This document shows, one piece after another, positions 51,059 through 60,557 of a stretch of 64,000 nt of DNA. The first letter of the stretch is position 1, and each line of letters starts with the position of its first letter. Location: NCBI RefSeq assembly GCF_047495495.1, contig NZ_CP179930.1, forward strand, positions 124,001 through 188,000, written 5' to 3'. The position numbers and the translations under genes are program-made. Source of the DNA: Zymobacter sp047495495 (GTDB lineage Bacteria; Pseudomonadota; Gammaproteobacteria; Pseudomonadales; Halomonadaceae). The notes below the pieces were generated by a model. It saw only the letters and a list, made by a program, of their open reading frames with translations, had not been told where the DNA came from and did not search any database.

Positions 51059-51619
51059 ATGCCTCGCCCCCTCGTCATTCTCGACCGTGATGGTGTCATC
51101 AATCAGGACAGCCGCCAGTACATCAAACACCGTGATGAATGGATTCCTCTGCCCGGAGCGATCGACGCCGTCGCGCGTTTGGTGAAGGCAGGCTACGACG
51201 TTGCGATAGCCACGAACCAGTCCGGTATCGCTCGTGGCCTGACGCCAATGGCCGAGCTGGAGGCGATGCACGAGCGGATGACCTCGCTGGTAGACGCTGC
51301 CGGGGGGCGTCTGGCCTATATCGCGTACTGCCCGCATGGCCCCGATGACGGGTGCGATTGTCGCAAGCCGCTACCGGGCATGTTGCATCGGATTGCGCGC
51401 GAGCTAGGGCATGAGCGCCTTGACGACGCATGGATGGTCGGTGACTCCCTGCGCGATCTTCAGGCGGGCGAGACGGCAGGCACTCGGTTGGCGCTGGTGC
51501 TGACGGGTAACGGGCAGGAGACGCGCCCCAAACTGGATGCTCTTCAGCACAGCGAGGCGGTATGGGTCTGCGATGATCTGGCCGACTTCGTCGATCGGCT
51601 GCTGAACGATGCCGCCTGA
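51059..51619 (+). CDS. gmhB: D-glycero-beta-D-manno-heptose 1,7-bisphosphate 7-phosphatase
   Basis: 186 residues. HAD-superfamily: motif I VILDRDGVINQD, motif II IATNQSGIARG, zinc-binding YCPHGPDDGCDCRKPLPG, motif IV WMVGDSLRDLQAG. It removes the 7-phosphate in ADP-heptose synthesis, complementing HldE upstream. ATG 51059 with GGGA upstream is chosen over ATG 51047. About 185 bp separates it from the heptosyltransferase gene, enough for its own promoter. A terminator follows. Confidence 0.93.
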   Translation: MPRPLVILDRDGVINQDSRQYIKHRDEWIPLPGAIDAVARLVKAGYDVAIATNQSGIARGLTPMAELEAMHERMTSLVDAAGGRLAYIAYCPHGPDDGCDCRKPLPGMLHRIARELGHERLDDAWMVGDSLRDLQAGETAGTRLALVLTGNGQETRPKLDALQHSEAVWVCDDLADFVDRLLNDAA

Positions 51620-51640
51620 TCCTTTGAATGGCTGATGACG

Positions 51641-51682
51641 AGAAAGCCCCAAGGCGATGTTATCGTCCTGGGGCTTTCTTTA
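51641..51682. terminator. Bidirectional terminator after gmhB
   Basis: AGAAAGCCCC / GGGGCTTTCT stem with an inner GCGAT / ATCGT pairing and a TTTAT end; between convergent gmhB and the DUF535 gene. Confidence 0.8.
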
Positions 51683-51710
51683 TCGCGGCGTAGTGATTGA
51701 CGCGATGCGG

Positions 51711-52586
51711 TTATACTGCGGCTTCTGTGGCGGCTTCCTCCACCTCAAGGGCGGGCATGCGTTCGGGATAGCCTAGCGCAGTGACAATCTGACGGGCCAT
51801 ATCCTCGCGCAGTGCTTCCCGGCGTCTGAAAGCGGCGCGACGCTGACTCTTGACCTGCTGAATGTCACGTTCGGGCTCCGCTGGCGGCAGTTGGAACCAG
51901 CCTCCTTTGATTTCTTCCCCACCATTTTCCGCCCAGAAACGGTCGTAGCTGGATTTCAAACGCTTGCGACGTGGATGTGCAGTCTCTGTAATTCCCTTGA
52001 CGCCGTCGGCTTCGAAGACGAGCGCGCAGGCGTACATGGCCGATACCATTACGTTTTGCGGGCGCAGGCCATGCAGCGCCTTGTTGTAGCGCTTGATGAT
52101 GTCACCCTGCTCAGGGCGTGGCCCCTGCAGACCACCAATCAGCAGCGTGGCGGGTGGTGCCAGCGAGAAGTTGAGCTGGTAGATCACCCCTTCCTCATCG
52201 GTTTCCATGAACAGACCGATTTCACCTTCACGTGGGAACGTTGCGCGACGCATGATGACACGCGCTTCGCCTTCGCCGTCCTTGAAGGGCAGCGTGGCCA
52301 GCAGCAGACCCTTGCCGGTGAAGATGGTGTCGAAGCGGTCTTTTGACAGCACATCGCACAGTCGCTGAGCCGTATGGTGCACGATTGACAGCTTCTGGGC
52401 CGCCGTCAGGTGGCGATTCAGGTAGGCCTTGAAGTGACGATAGGAGAACTGCTCATCGCCTGCCGCCAGCGTGCCGAACTGAGGATTGTCTGCCAGTGCG
52501 CGCAGCCAGTCCTGTTGGGGTTGACCGATTCTAGCGGATAGAAAAGCGCATTTGAGACGATGTTTCCACTGCTTGAAAGAACTCAT
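51711..52586 (-). CDS. VirK/YbjX-family (DUF535) protein
   Basis: 291 residues. Matches the DUF535 pattern: FSYRHFKAYLNRHLTAAQKL, EGEIGLFMETDEEGVIYQLN, TLLIGGLQGPRPEQGDIIKR and TKxxHGLRPQNVMVSAMYAC-like, ending ERDIQQVKSQRRAAFRRREA. VirK/YbjX proteins are linked to envelope stress or antimicrobial-peptide resistance in enterics; the molecular activity is unknown. ATG 52586 is chosen for GGAG 5-6 nt upstream. It neighbours LPS core genes, which may be meaningful for the envelope. Confidence 0.8.
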   Translation of the reverse strand: MSSFKQWKHRLKCAFLSARIGQPQQDWLRALADNPQFGTLAAGDEQFSYRHFKAYLNRHLTAAQKLSIVHHTAQRLCDVLSKDRFDTIFTGKGLLLATLPFKDGEGEARVIMRRATFPREGEIGLFMETDEEGVIYQLNFSLAPPATLLIGGLQGPRPEQGDIIKRYNKALHGLRPQNVMVSAMYACALVFEADGVKGITETAHPRRKRLKSSYDRFWAENGGEEIKGGWFQLPPAEPERDIQQVKSQRRAAFRRREALREDMARQIVTALGYPERMPALEVEEAATEAAV

Positions 52587-52860
52587 GGGACTCCACTGAA
52601 TCAAGTACAAGAAAATATGATCGTTATAGGTGAGTGGCGGCTTCCGCTGTAGGCGGTGCTACACAGGCACACTGAAAAGAACACCAAACGGCTTATCATG
52701 ATACGGCAATCGTGAAGATAGTGTGCACAGAGATAACGGCATGGAGTGTCACAGGCCTCTGCATGGTCGTATTTCTGTGCGACGTTGAGCGGCTAGCTGA
52801 CCCTCGCACGTGCGAGGCATATGCTATGCCTGTCTGTTTCTCACTCAAGGAGAACCGAAA

Positions 52861-53349
52861 ATGACGTTTCGTCTGCTGAGCGATACGCTTAAGGATGGAC
52901 AGCGCCTGACCAAAGCGCAGTGGGCTGCCTATCCCGGTCTTGAAGGCGACAACCTGTCGCCCGAGCTGCATTGGGAAGGTGCTCCCGAAGAGACTCGCAG
53001 CTTTGTCGTGACCGTCTACGATCCTGATGCGCCCACCGGCTCGGGTTGGTGGCACTGGGTGGTCGCCAATATTCCGGCCGATGTTACGTCGCTGCCGGAA
53101 GGTGCGGGCAGTGGGCGTCATCCGCTGCCTCAGGGTGCCGTGGCGGTCTATAACGACTCCTGCACCACGGACTTTGCCGGGGCCGCACCGCCTCCGGGCC
53201 ACGGTGATCATCGTTACATCTTTACAGTGCATGCGCTGAAGGTCGCATCGCTCGACCTGCCTGAGAATCCGACGCCTGCTCAGGTCGGTTTCCGTGTACA
53301 TTTCAATGCGTTGGCAAGCGCTTCGTTCACGACGGTCTTCGGTCGTTGA
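52861..53349 (+). CDS. YbhB/YbcL-type PEBP (Raf-kinase-inhibitor-like) protein
   Basis: 162 residues with no signal peptide. PEBP motifs: LEGDNLSPELHWEGAPEETR, VTVYDPDAPTGSGWWHWVVA, ending with GDHRYIFTVHALKVASLDLP and FHFNALASAS-like. The DPDAPTGSGWWHW ligand pocket is intact. The bacterial role is unclear. SD AAGGAGA precedes ATG 52861. Single gene between a divergent DUF535 gene and a transporter. Confidence 0.88.
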   Translation: MTFRLLSDTLKDGQRLTKAQWAAYPGLEGDNLSPELHWEGAPEETRSFVVTVYDPDAPTGSGWWHWVVANIPADVTSLPEGAGSGRHPLPQGAVAVYNDSCTTDFAGAAPPPGHGDHRYIFTVHALKVASLDLPENPTPAQVGFRVHFNALASASFTTVFGR

Positions 53350-53524
53350 ACACGTTGGGGGCGTGCGTGCGCCCCTGACACATCGCTCGCCTTTGGTGCA
53401 TCGGTTATGATGGTCGTTCTTTCGTGGCGAAGTCATGTGAGTGTCTTCGTCGCGCTCTTGGCAAGCCGTTGCCGAGAGGTTGCCGCTTTAGGCTTATCTA
53501 GAACAATCATTCAAGGCAGACCTC

Positions 53525-54853
53525 ATGACCGAACTTCGTCAGACCGATCAGGTGCTACCTGCTGCCCAACGAGCGCTGAACCGCCAGGATATAACGTGGG
53601 CACTCGGCCTCTTTGGTACGGCCATTGGTGCGGGGACGCTTTTCCTGCCCATCGCCGCCGGTATCGGGGGAACATGGACGCTACTGTTCATTGCACTGTT
53701 TGCCCTCCCCGTCACCTACTTCTCTCACCGTGCGCTTACCCGTTTTGTTCAGTCCGGCGCAGACAGCGATCGCGACATTACCGATGTCGTTGGCCGGCAT
53801 TTCGGGCCGCATGCCCGAGCGTTGTTCACGGTGCTCTATTTCTTTGCCATCTTTCCCATCCTGCTGGTCTATAGCGTTGCCATCACCAACACTACACTGG
53901 ATGTGCTGACCCACCAGTTGGGCATGACGTCTCCTCCCCGAGCGCTGGTGTCCTTCCTGCTGATCGCGATACTGATCGGCATTGCACGCGGTGGAGAGCG
54001 TCGCGTCGTCAAGGCGATGAGTTATCTGGTCTATCCCTTCATTGCTGCTCTCGTCATTCTGTCGCTGATCCTGATTCCTCACTGGAGCACGGCGTTCTTT
54101 GCGGCATCCGCCAGAACCGAGGCGGCGAGCAGTAGCAGTGCCGTGTGGACGTCCATTTGGATGGCGATTCCCGTGTTGGTCTTTTCGTTCAATCACTCAC
54201 CGATCATCTCTGCCTTCGCTATGGATCAGCGCCAGCGATACGGTAACAACGCCGATCGCAAGAGCTGCCAAATTCTGGGCGGCGCTCACCTGCTGATGGT
54301 CGCGACCGTGCTGCTGTTCGTGTTCAGTTGCGTGCTGTCACTTACCCCGGCTGATCTTGCCGAAGCCAAGGCGGACAACATCACCATCCTGTCTTATCTG
54401 GCCCGTCACTTTAATACCCGCATCATTGAGGTGGCCGCTCCCATCATTGCCCTGATCGCCATCGCCAAGTCCTTTCTTGGGCACTATATCGGCGCGCGTG
54501 AAGGGGCCGTAGGGCTAATCGAACACGTTTGCCGAGGCAAGTCCTCCTCGCGTCGTCATCGTGTGCTTAACGATGTGGCTGCGGTGTTGATGGGGCTGAG
54601 CTGCTGGGGCGTAGCGACCCTGAACCCCGGTATCCTGTCGATGATCGAGAAGCTGGGCGGCCCCATCATTGCTCTGCTGCTGTTCTTGCTGCCGATGGTG
54701 GCCATCTACACGCTGCCCGTGCTGAGCCGTTACCGTCGCAACCCCTCCAATCTCTTGGTCATTGTGATCGGGGTGCTGGCAGTATTAGCGGCATTCAGCC
54801 AGATCACCGGTATACTGTCGGCACTGTGGTCGTTTCTGACCCATGCGGTATAG
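53525..54853 (+). CDS. Serine/threonine transporter, SdaC/TdcC family
   Basis: 442 residues with 11 predicted membrane helices. TWALGLFGTAIGAGTLFLPI is the HAAAP/SdaC family start motif; SFNHSPIISAFAMDQRQRYG in the middle and AKSFLGHYIGAREG later match the SdaC/TdcC branch. It imports serine or threonine by proton symport at the inner membrane. An ilvA gene elsewhere in the window consumes threonine but is not linked. Terminator after. Exact substrate uncertain. Confidence 0.87.
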   Translation: MTELRQTDQVLPAAQRALNRQDITWALGLFGTAIGAGTLFLPIAAGIGGTWTLLFIALFALPVTYFSHRALTRFVQSGADSDRDITDVVGRHFGPHARALFTVLYFFAIFPILLVYSVAITNTTLDVLTHQLGMTSPPRALVSFLLIAILIGIARGGERRVVKAMSYLVYPFIAALVILSLILIPHWSTAFFAASARTEAASSSSAVWTSIWMAIPVLVFSFNHSPIISAFAMDQRQRYGNNADRKSCQILGGAHLLMVATVLLFVFSCVLSLTPADLAEAKADNITILSYLARHFNTRIIEVAAPIIALIAIAKSFLGHYIGAREGAVGLIEHVCRGKSSSRRHRVLNDVAAVLMGLSCWGVATLNPGILSMIEKLGGPIIALLLFLLPMVAIYTLPVLSRYRRNPSNLLVIVIGVLAVLAAFSQITGILSALWSFLTHAV

Positions 54854-54881
54854 TGCTCGTTCTGTGTGTATGGCTCGTTAA

Positions 54882-54911
54882 GACAAGGCCCGGCGACCAC
54901 CGGGCCTTGTC
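54882..54911 (+). terminator. Terminator after the amino-acid transporter
   Basis: Perfect 12-bp stem GACAAGGCCCGG / CCGGGCCTTGTC with a 6-nt loop; only a weak T tract follows. Confidence 0.7.
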
Positions 54912-54943
54912 GTATTCACTTTCGTTCTTTCTGGAGGTCGCGC

Positions 54944-55756
54944 ATGCGCCTTGACGCCACCATTACCAGCGCTGCTAATCCGCGCATCAAAGCCATGCGC
55001 AAGCTGTATACCAAGAAGTACCGTAACGCTGAACAGGCCTTTCTGGTGGAAGGCGTGCGGGCTATTGCCGATGGCTGCCGCGGCGGGCATGCGCTCCGAA
55101 CACTGGCGTTTGACGCCGATGCACGCGCCACTGATGAAGCACTCAACCAGCTGCTGCTTGATGCCACCGCGCAGGATCATGTCGAACTGATCCCCACCAC
55201 GGCACAGGTGCTGGGGCAGATGTCTGGGCGTGACAATCCCCACCATGCGATCGCGGTGTTTCACCAGCAATGGCAGCCGCTGGATAGCGTCGTCCCTGCG
55301 GTTGACGAGGTGTGGATTGTGCTCGACAGTCCGCGTGACCCTGGCAACTTGGGCACCATTATCCGCACCTGTGATGCGGCGGGTGCTCGCGGCGTCATTC
55401 TGTTGAATGACAGTTGCGATCCCTTCTCGCCGGAAGCGCTGCGCGCGACGACCGGTGCGCTGTTCGACGTGGTGCTGGTCAAGAGCACGACCGCACCGTT
55501 CATCGAATGGGCGCGTCAGCACCGCGTTAGCATGATCGGCACGACGCTGGAGCGTGCGCAGGACTACCGCGATGCTGATTATGAGACGCATGCCTGTGCG
55601 CTTCTGATGGGAACGGAGCAGTCCGGGCTGTCAGCCGCACTGCTGGAAGCCTGTGATCAGCGCGTGAAGATCCCGATGCGGGGCGGGACGGACTCGCTGA
55701 ATCTGGCCGTGGCCAGTGGCCTCATGCTGTACGAGGCCACCAACCGTAAGGCGTAG
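54944..55756 (+). CDS. TrmH/SpoU-family RNA 2'-O-methyltransferase
   Basis: 270 residues. N-terminal substrate-binding part (TSAANPRIKAMRKLYTKKYR; EQAFLVEGVRAIADG) and C-terminal SPOUT knot: VWIVLDSPRDPGNLGTIIRT, CDAAGARGVILL, LLMGTEQSGLSAALLEAC, IPMRGGTDSLNLAVASGLML. It methylates rRNA or tRNA ribose using SAM; the target is not evident. Start at 54944 after CTGGAGGTC; longer frame upstream overlaps the terminator. Convergent with the MFS gene, 9 bp apart. Confidence 0.9.
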   Translation: MRLDATITSAANPRIKAMRKLYTKKYRNAEQAFLVEGVRAIADGCRGGHALRTLAFDADARATDEALNQLLLDATAQDHVELIPTTAQVLGQMSGRDNPHHAIAVFHQQWQPLDSVVPAVDEVWIVLDSPRDPGNLGTIIRTCDAAGARGVILLNDSCDPFSPEALRATTGALFDVVLVKSTTAPFIEWARQHRVSMIGTTLERAQDYRDADYETHACALLMGTEQSGLSAALLEACDQRVKIPMRGGTDSLNLAVASGLMLYEATNRKA

Positions 55757-55765
55757 CGCTATGCG

Positions 55766-57109
55766 CTAGCGGGAACGGGCCTGACTGATGTCGATTTCGG
55801 TCAGGTCATTGATGAAGAACAGAAAGCACAGCGCGCCCAGTAGGGCGACGGCCCCCAGATAGTACATCCCACCGTTCAGACTCCCCGTCATGTCGCGTAC
55901 CCTGCCGAACACCAGGGGGGTCAGAATGCCCGCCATGTTCCCACAGATATTGAGAATACCGCCTGCCGTGCCGATCATGCGCTTCGGCAGAATATCGCTC
56001 ATCGCGGTCCAGCCGAGGTTGGAGCCGGCATTAGCCAGAAAGACCACGGACAGCACACAGATCACCACCAGTGGCCAAGCGCTCAGGAATGGGCTGCAGA
56101 AGATCAGCGCGGACACCAGCAGGCCCGATACGATCGGAATCTTGCGCGCCTTGACCAGCGAATGGCCGCTCTTGAGAAGCAGGTCGCTCCATACCCCCCC
56201 GAACAGTACCCCGACTGCCGCTAGCAGGAAGGGCACACTTTCCATGACGCCCGCCCATGCGCCTTGCAGTTGCAGGCTGCTGCGCAGAAACGGTACAAAC
56301 CATGTCAGGAAGAAGTAGAGGATGGAGGTGGCGGCAAAGTGCATGAAGCAGATGCCCCAGAAGCGGCCCTGAGCCAAAATATGGCGCAACTCCGGCCAAC
56401 CGACCTTGCCGCTATCCGGTTCATCGGCGACAGACGGCGCCTGACGATTGTCCTGCCGAAGCAGCGCCAGTTCCGCCGCGTTGGCACGGCTATGCTCTGG
56501 ATCACGGTAGCCGAACAGCCACCACAACCCCAGCAGAATGCCCAGCCCACCGGACACATAAAAAACGGAAGGCCAACCGTAGCGCACCCCTACGATGCTC
56601 AGTACGGGCACCATCAGGCCTGTAACCAGATACTGTCCTGTTGAATAGGCCCCGATGGCGCGTGCCCGTTCATGATGCGGAAACCACATGGCCGCAATCT
56701 TGGCGTTGGCCGGAAAGGAAGGGGCTTGTGCCAGTCCGATTACGATGCGGCACACCATCATCAGTCCCAGAACGGCCGTCGTACCGAAGCCCAGCAGCCC
56801 GCCGATGCCCATAGCAAAGGTGGCACCGCTCCACAGCAGGATCAGCAGCGCATAGAAGCCTTCCGTGCCCCAGCGGTCCAATAACCGCCCGCCTGGCACC
56901 TGTGCTATCAAATAGGCCACGATAAAGGTCGATTGCAGCCAGCCATATTGAGTGCCGGTCAGCCCGAATTGATGCTCAAGACTGCCCTGCACCACCGACA
57001 GGTTGACCCTGTCCATATAGTTGACACCTACGGCCAGAAACAGCAGCACCAGTACGCCCCAGCGTACCCTAGAAGGCCGCAGCCCTTGTGTATGAACGTC
57101 GCTCGTCAT
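55766..57109 (-). CDS. MFS transporter, ACS family (organic-anion type)
   Basis: 447 residues, 12 predicted helices. The first helix ends VNYMDRVNLSVVQGSLEHQF, and GTQYGWLQSTFIVAYLIAQV, GRLLDRWGTEGFYALLILLW and GLAQAPSFPANAKIAAMWFP are typical of the anion:cation symporter (glucarate/galactonate) branch. It likely imports sugar acids or similar anions by proton symport. The start is unclear: ATG 57109 lacks an SD, and a GTG at 57133 overlaps AGGAGG. No catabolic genes adjoin, so the substrate is unknown. Confidence 0.85.
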   Translation of the reverse strand: MTSDVHTQGLRPSRVRWGVLVLLFLAVGVNYMDRVNLSVVQGSLEHQFGLTGTQYGWLQSTFIVAYLIAQVPGGRLLDRWGTEGFYALLILLWSGATFAMGIGGLLGFGTTAVLGLMMVCRIVIGLAQAPSFPANAKIAAMWFPHHERARAIGAYSTGQYLVTGLMVPVLSIVGVRYGWPSVFYVSGGLGILLGLWWLFGYRDPEHSRANAAELALLRQDNRQAPSVADEPDSGKVGWPELRHILAQGRFWGICFMHFAATSILYFFLTWFVPFLRSSLQLQGAWAGVMESVPFLLAAVGVLFGGVWSDLLLKSGHSLVKARKIPIVSGLLVSALIFCSPFLSAWPLVVICVLSVVFLANAGSNLGWTAMSDILPKRMIGTAGGILNICGNMAGILTPLVFGRVRDMTGSLNGGMYYLGAVALLGALCFLFFINDLTEIDISQARSR

Positions 57110-57484
57110 CGTTTGCGTTGGCCGGATGGCCACCTCCTGTCCAATCCATGGATGATTTCGAAGGAAACATGCCTTGCGCGTCGGGCATTGCCTGCTCGTT
57201 ATCGTGAAGGCACCGTTACTATTCCTACCCTACTGCTCATTGACCCCCGCTGACCATGCCGATTCTTTCCCTGCTATCTTTTACCGCACCGTCATCGGGT
57301 GAGTTACTTTGTGGAAATGATCGCAATTGGCCTCTTTTCCCTTCATAAACGCGAGCTGTTCAGGTAGCATCCCCGCCCTTTCACACGTAACCATGCCACG
57401 ATGACGATAGGCATCGGGTGGATATACAGTTACCGCACAGAGCTTAATTGCAGATGAGCTCTGTCGATAATGAAAGGATGAACG
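57110..57484. other. Intergenic region between the MFS and GNAT genes
   Basis: About 375 bp between divergent genes, so it holds both promoters. AGGAGG at about 57134 may be the MFS ribosome site. No RNA gene or repeat was recognised. Confidence 0.5.
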
Positions 57485-58021
57485 ATGTCCCAGACACTCC
57501 ACTTCCGTACGGCACACCAAGGGGATATCCCGCGCCTGCTAACGCTGATCAATACGGCCTATCAGGCATTGGTTCATGAACCGTGGGCGGAAGAGATCGG
57601 TATGCCGGATGAGCCGCGGGCGACCGTCGAAAGCCTGCGCAGTGATCTGGCACGCACGGATGGTCGCATCGTGGTCGGCGAACAGGACGGGCATCTGGTG
57701 GTCTGTGCCTGGCTTGGCGAAGAAGAGGACGGTGCCGGCTATTTCGGCATGTTTGCCGTCGATCCTGACTGTCAGGGCCAAGGGCTGGGCAAGAAGATGC
57801 TGGACGAAGCAGTGCGCTGGCATGCGGCCGCAGGACGCCATGCGATCCGGCTGGGCGTTATTCGTCCGCGCCGCGAGCTGATGGCGTGGTATAACCGGCA
57901 GGGGTTCGAGTACACCGGCGATAGCAGCTCATTCGATCCGGGAGCTGGGCATGCGCCCGTTCCGCTCGACGTGATGGAAATGCCGCTGGCGAAGTCTCGA
58001 CACCAGGCCTGCTACCGCTAG
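57485..58021 (+). CDS. GNAT-family N-acetyltransferase
   Basis: 178 residues. Acetyl-CoA site motif A is clear: GMFAVDPDCQGQGLGKKMLD (about 96-115), followed by LGVIRPRRELMAWYNRQGFE (motif B region). The N-terminal part has DIPRLLTLINTAYQALVHEP. Substrate unknown. SD AAAGGATG precedes the start. Confidence 0.88.
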   Translation: MSQTLHFRTAHQGDIPRLLTLINTAYQALVHEPWAEEIGMPDEPRATVESLRSDLARTDGRIVVGEQDGHLVVCAWLGEEEDGAGYFGMFAVDPDCQGQGLGKKMLDEAVRWHAAAGRHAIRLGVIRPRRELMAWYNRQGFEYTGDSSSFDPGAGHAPVPLDVMEMPLAKSRHQACYR

Positions 58022-58090
58022 TTGAGGCGGCGTACCATTGATGGCGCTGGCATTGAGCACGCATCGCGGGTATAAAAAATTCAGGCATAA

Positions 58091-58117
58091 AAAAAGGACC
58101 CGCTCGAAAGCGGGTCC
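58091..58117 (-). terminator. Terminator of the cold-shock gene
   Basis: Perfect 9-bp stem GGACCCGCT / AGCGGGTCC with a CGAA tetraloop. The A-run at 58088-58095 becomes a T-run on the minus strand, so it serves cspA; a short CCCTTT on the plus side may also stop the GNAT transcript. Confidence 0.88.
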
Positions 58118-58158
58118 CTTTATCAACAGCCGGCGTTCACCGGACTAATCAATAATGA

Positions 58159-58365
58159 TTAGTCAGCGAGGCGGATGTTGGAAGCCTGGAGGCCTTTTTT
58201 ACCCTGAGTGACGTCGAAAGTAACTTTCTGACCGTCTTGCAGGGATTTGAAGCCTTCAGCCTGAATTTCGGAGAAGTGTGCGAACAGGTCGTCGCCACCG
58301 TCTGCCGGAGAAATGAAACCAAAACCTTTTTGGTCGTTAAACCATTTAACTGTGCCAGTTGCCAT
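58159..58365 (-). CDS. cspA: Cold-shock-domain protein, CspA family
   Basis: 68 residues, single cold-shock domain with intact RNP1 (KGFGFISP) and RNP2 (DLFAHFSEI). It binds single-stranded RNA/DNA as an RNA chaperone. The long AT-rich leader upstream (58366 onward, about 250 bp) is typical of cold-inducible csp genes whose mRNA structure controls expression. Confidence 0.95.
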   Translation of the reverse strand: MATGTVKWFNDQKGFGFISPADGGDDLFAHFSEIQAEGFKSLQDGQKVTFDVTQGKKGLQASNIRLAD

Positions 58366-58706
58366 TGTCGAAATCCTCGATTGACTGGGAATAGACGGGA
58401 CCTATAGATGCGAATCATATATAGGACATGTCGTGGGTAAAACAAGAGAAATATCTACCAGGCTACCGAAGGACTCGATTACAACTGACGATATGACTTG
58501 CTAACCTACAAGGCCTATCCTGCGCGTTCACAACAACAGCGTCAAGCAAATTATCAGCCTGCCTGTTCAAAAGCGCAGGGAATCCGTCAACGAGACGAAA
58601 TGTCACTACAGTTTTTGGCATGGTCTACCGCTGGTTAGGCCTACCCTGCCACAATGATGTCGACTCTTCACCACTCTCCTGCCATGGATGGAGGACTCCT
58701 TCCGAT
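58366..58706. other. Leader/promoter region between cspA and the PMT-type gene
   Basis: About 340 bp between divergent genes. Probably includes a long cspA 5' UTR; no specific cold-box could be assigned by eye. GAGGAC near 58691 is the likely ribosome site of the next gene. Confidence 0.5.
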
Positions 58707-60428
58707 ATGACACATCCCCCTGCCCTACATCACCGACGCCTGCTCTGGGGCGGTCTACTGGTGCTGATCGCCGTGCTGCTGCTGTTTGGGCAGTTCGACC
58801 ATGATTTATGGTCGCCCGACGAACCGCGTGAGGCCGGTATCGCATGGGAAATGCTGCGCTCGCATGACTTCATTGTGCCCACGCTGAGCGGTGAGTATTT
58901 CATTGAGAAGCCGCCGCTGTTCTATTGGAGCGTGTTGCTGGTCAATGCCGTGACGGGATACTTCATTGATCCTGTCGATGTGCTGCGTCTGACTTGTTCG
59001 CTCTATGCCGCGGGAACACTGGCGTGTCTGTGGCTCGCTACGCGCCGGATGTTCGGTGATCGGGCGGCATGCTGGAGCGTGATGTCGCTGGCGACCATGA
59101 GTGGTTTTTTGGAACACTTCCATGTGATCCGTACGGATGTGGCGCTGGCCTTCTTCTGTGCCATGAGCCTGTGGACGCTGATCGCGTTCTACCTAGACAA
59201 TCGCCGCGTGTTCGCGCTGTGGACCGGCATCGCCATTTCGGGGGCTTTTCTGGCCAAAGGGCCGGTGGCTCCGCTGGTTATGATCCCTTTCTGGGGTGCT
59301 CTCTTCCTGCATCAGTTGTGGGCACGCGGCAAGACGCACTGGCGGCAGATCGTGCTCGACAACCTTCTGTTGGTCGTCGTGATGGTGGTGCTGTGCGGTG
59401 GCTGGTGCTGGGCACTGGTCAGCCATAAGGACGGCGAATGGCTGTGGAACGAGTGGTTCTGGCGCAATCAGGTGGGCCGATTGAACGGTACGGCAGGACT
59501 GGGTCATGACGAAGCGACGACCAAGTTCGACTATATCCCCTCCATGCTGTCGCTGACGCTGGCGTGGGTGCCGCTGATCGTGGCGTGGCTGGTCACGACT
59601 CTGCGTGCAGGTCGCCGTATGGGGTTGCGCCATCTACTACTGCTGATCGGCGGTATCATGAGTTTCCTGATCCTGTCGATGGCGCAGACCAAGCGTTCGC
59701 TCTATCTGCTGCCGATCCTGCCGTTCTTCGCCATGATGGCGGGCCAATATCTTGCGCATCATGCTCAGGCGCGCTGGGTGCGCGGCTATGCCCTGTTCAC
59801 CCTGTGGGCAGCGCTGGCATTCCAGTTGGTCGTGTTGCTGTTGCCGCTGTATGCGCATCTGCTGCCCACTCGCCATGCCACGCCTGAAATGATCGAATTG
59901 ATTGCGCGCAATCACATGGGGCAGATCGCTGCCGTAGTGCTCAGCATCGCGCTTGTCGTGTGCATGCGCATGACATCGCTTGGCGCCGTGCGCATCTTCT
60001 TGGCGGCATTCAGTGTCTTTATTGCCTGGACGCTGTTCATGAACGGTATTCAGGCGCCGCGCAAGAGCACGCGTGCTGAGAACGAAGCGCTTTATCAGGC
60101 GGTGCCCGAGGCCTATCGTGCCCAGACCGTAGGGATGGGGCTGACAGAAGTCGAGCGTGGTGCGCTGGCGTTCTATCATGACTGGCGAGTAGGCGATATT
60201 AGTGCCGAAGCGCTTCAGGCCCGGCTTGATGCACGACAGCCGTTCGGCCTGCTCGTGCACGGTGCGAGCGACTACCAGAAGCTGCGCCTGCAGTTGGCGC
60301 CATGGGTAGCACAGGAGCAGGTTGGCTACTCGCGCAGCGAGCATGTCGACGATTCCACTCTGACGTGGGTCTGGCTGACTTTCCCTGACACGGCGTCCTC
60401 GTCGCAGGGGGCCGCTGTCGCGCCCTGA
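58707..60428 (+). CDS. ArnT/PMT-type membrane glycosyltransferase (GT83-like)
   Basis: 573 residues. N-terminal helix, then the acidic periplasmic loop DHDLWSPDEPREAGIAWEML with the DEPR motif and GEYFIEKPPLFYWSVLLVNA, as in ArnT and PMT-family lipid-linked sugar transferases. About 11-12 helices follow, with a small C-terminal soluble domain (residues ~470-560). It transfers a sugar from an undecaprenyl carrier to lipid A, LPS or a protein on the periplasmic face; which one is unknown. ATG 58707 is chosen for GAGGAC upstream. No arn genes nearby, so L-Ara4N transfer is not implied. Confidence 0.85.
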   Translation: MTHPPALHHRRLLWGGLLVLIAVLLLFGQFDHDLWSPDEPREAGIAWEMLRSHDFIVPTLSGEYFIEKPPLFYWSVLLVNAVTGYFIDPVDVLRLTCSLYAAGTLACLWLATRRMFGDRAACWSVMSLATMSGFLEHFHVIRTDVALAFFCAMSLWTLIAFYLDNRRVFALWTGIAISGAFLAKGPVAPLVMIPFWGALFLHQLWARGKTHWRQIVLDNLLLVVVMVVLCGGWCWALVSHKDGEWLWNEWFWRNQVGRLNGTAGLGHDEATTKFDYIPSMLSLTLAWVPLIVAWLVTTLRAGRRMGLRHLLLLIGGIMSFLILSMAQTKRSLYLLPILPFFAMMAGQYLAHHAQARWVRGYALFTLWAALAFQLVVLLLPLYAHLLPTRHATPEMIELIARNHMGQIAAVVLSIALVVCMRMTSLGAVRIFLAAFSVFIAWTLFMNGIQAPRKSTRAENEALYQAVPEAYRAQTVGMGLTEVERGALAFYHDWRVGDISAEALQARLDARQPFGLLVHGASDYQKLRLQLAPWVAQEQVGYSRSEHVDDSTLTWVWLTFPDTASSSQGAAVAP

Positions 60429-60454
60429 TCCGCACGATCATCGTTATAACGATG

Positions 60455-60491
60455 AAGAAGGGGTGGCTCGGCTGAGCCACCCCTTCTTTTT
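60455..60491 (+). terminator. Strong terminator after the PMT-type gene
   Basis: Perfect 15-bp stem AAGAAGGGGTGGCTC / GAGCCACCCCTTCTT with a 4-nt loop and a T run. Confidence 0.92.
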
Positions 60492-60557
60492 CATTCCCGC
60501 TGAAGTACCCATGGCAGTGGCACCTCATGCTGCTCGGCGGCAATCGCCGGGCGTCGA

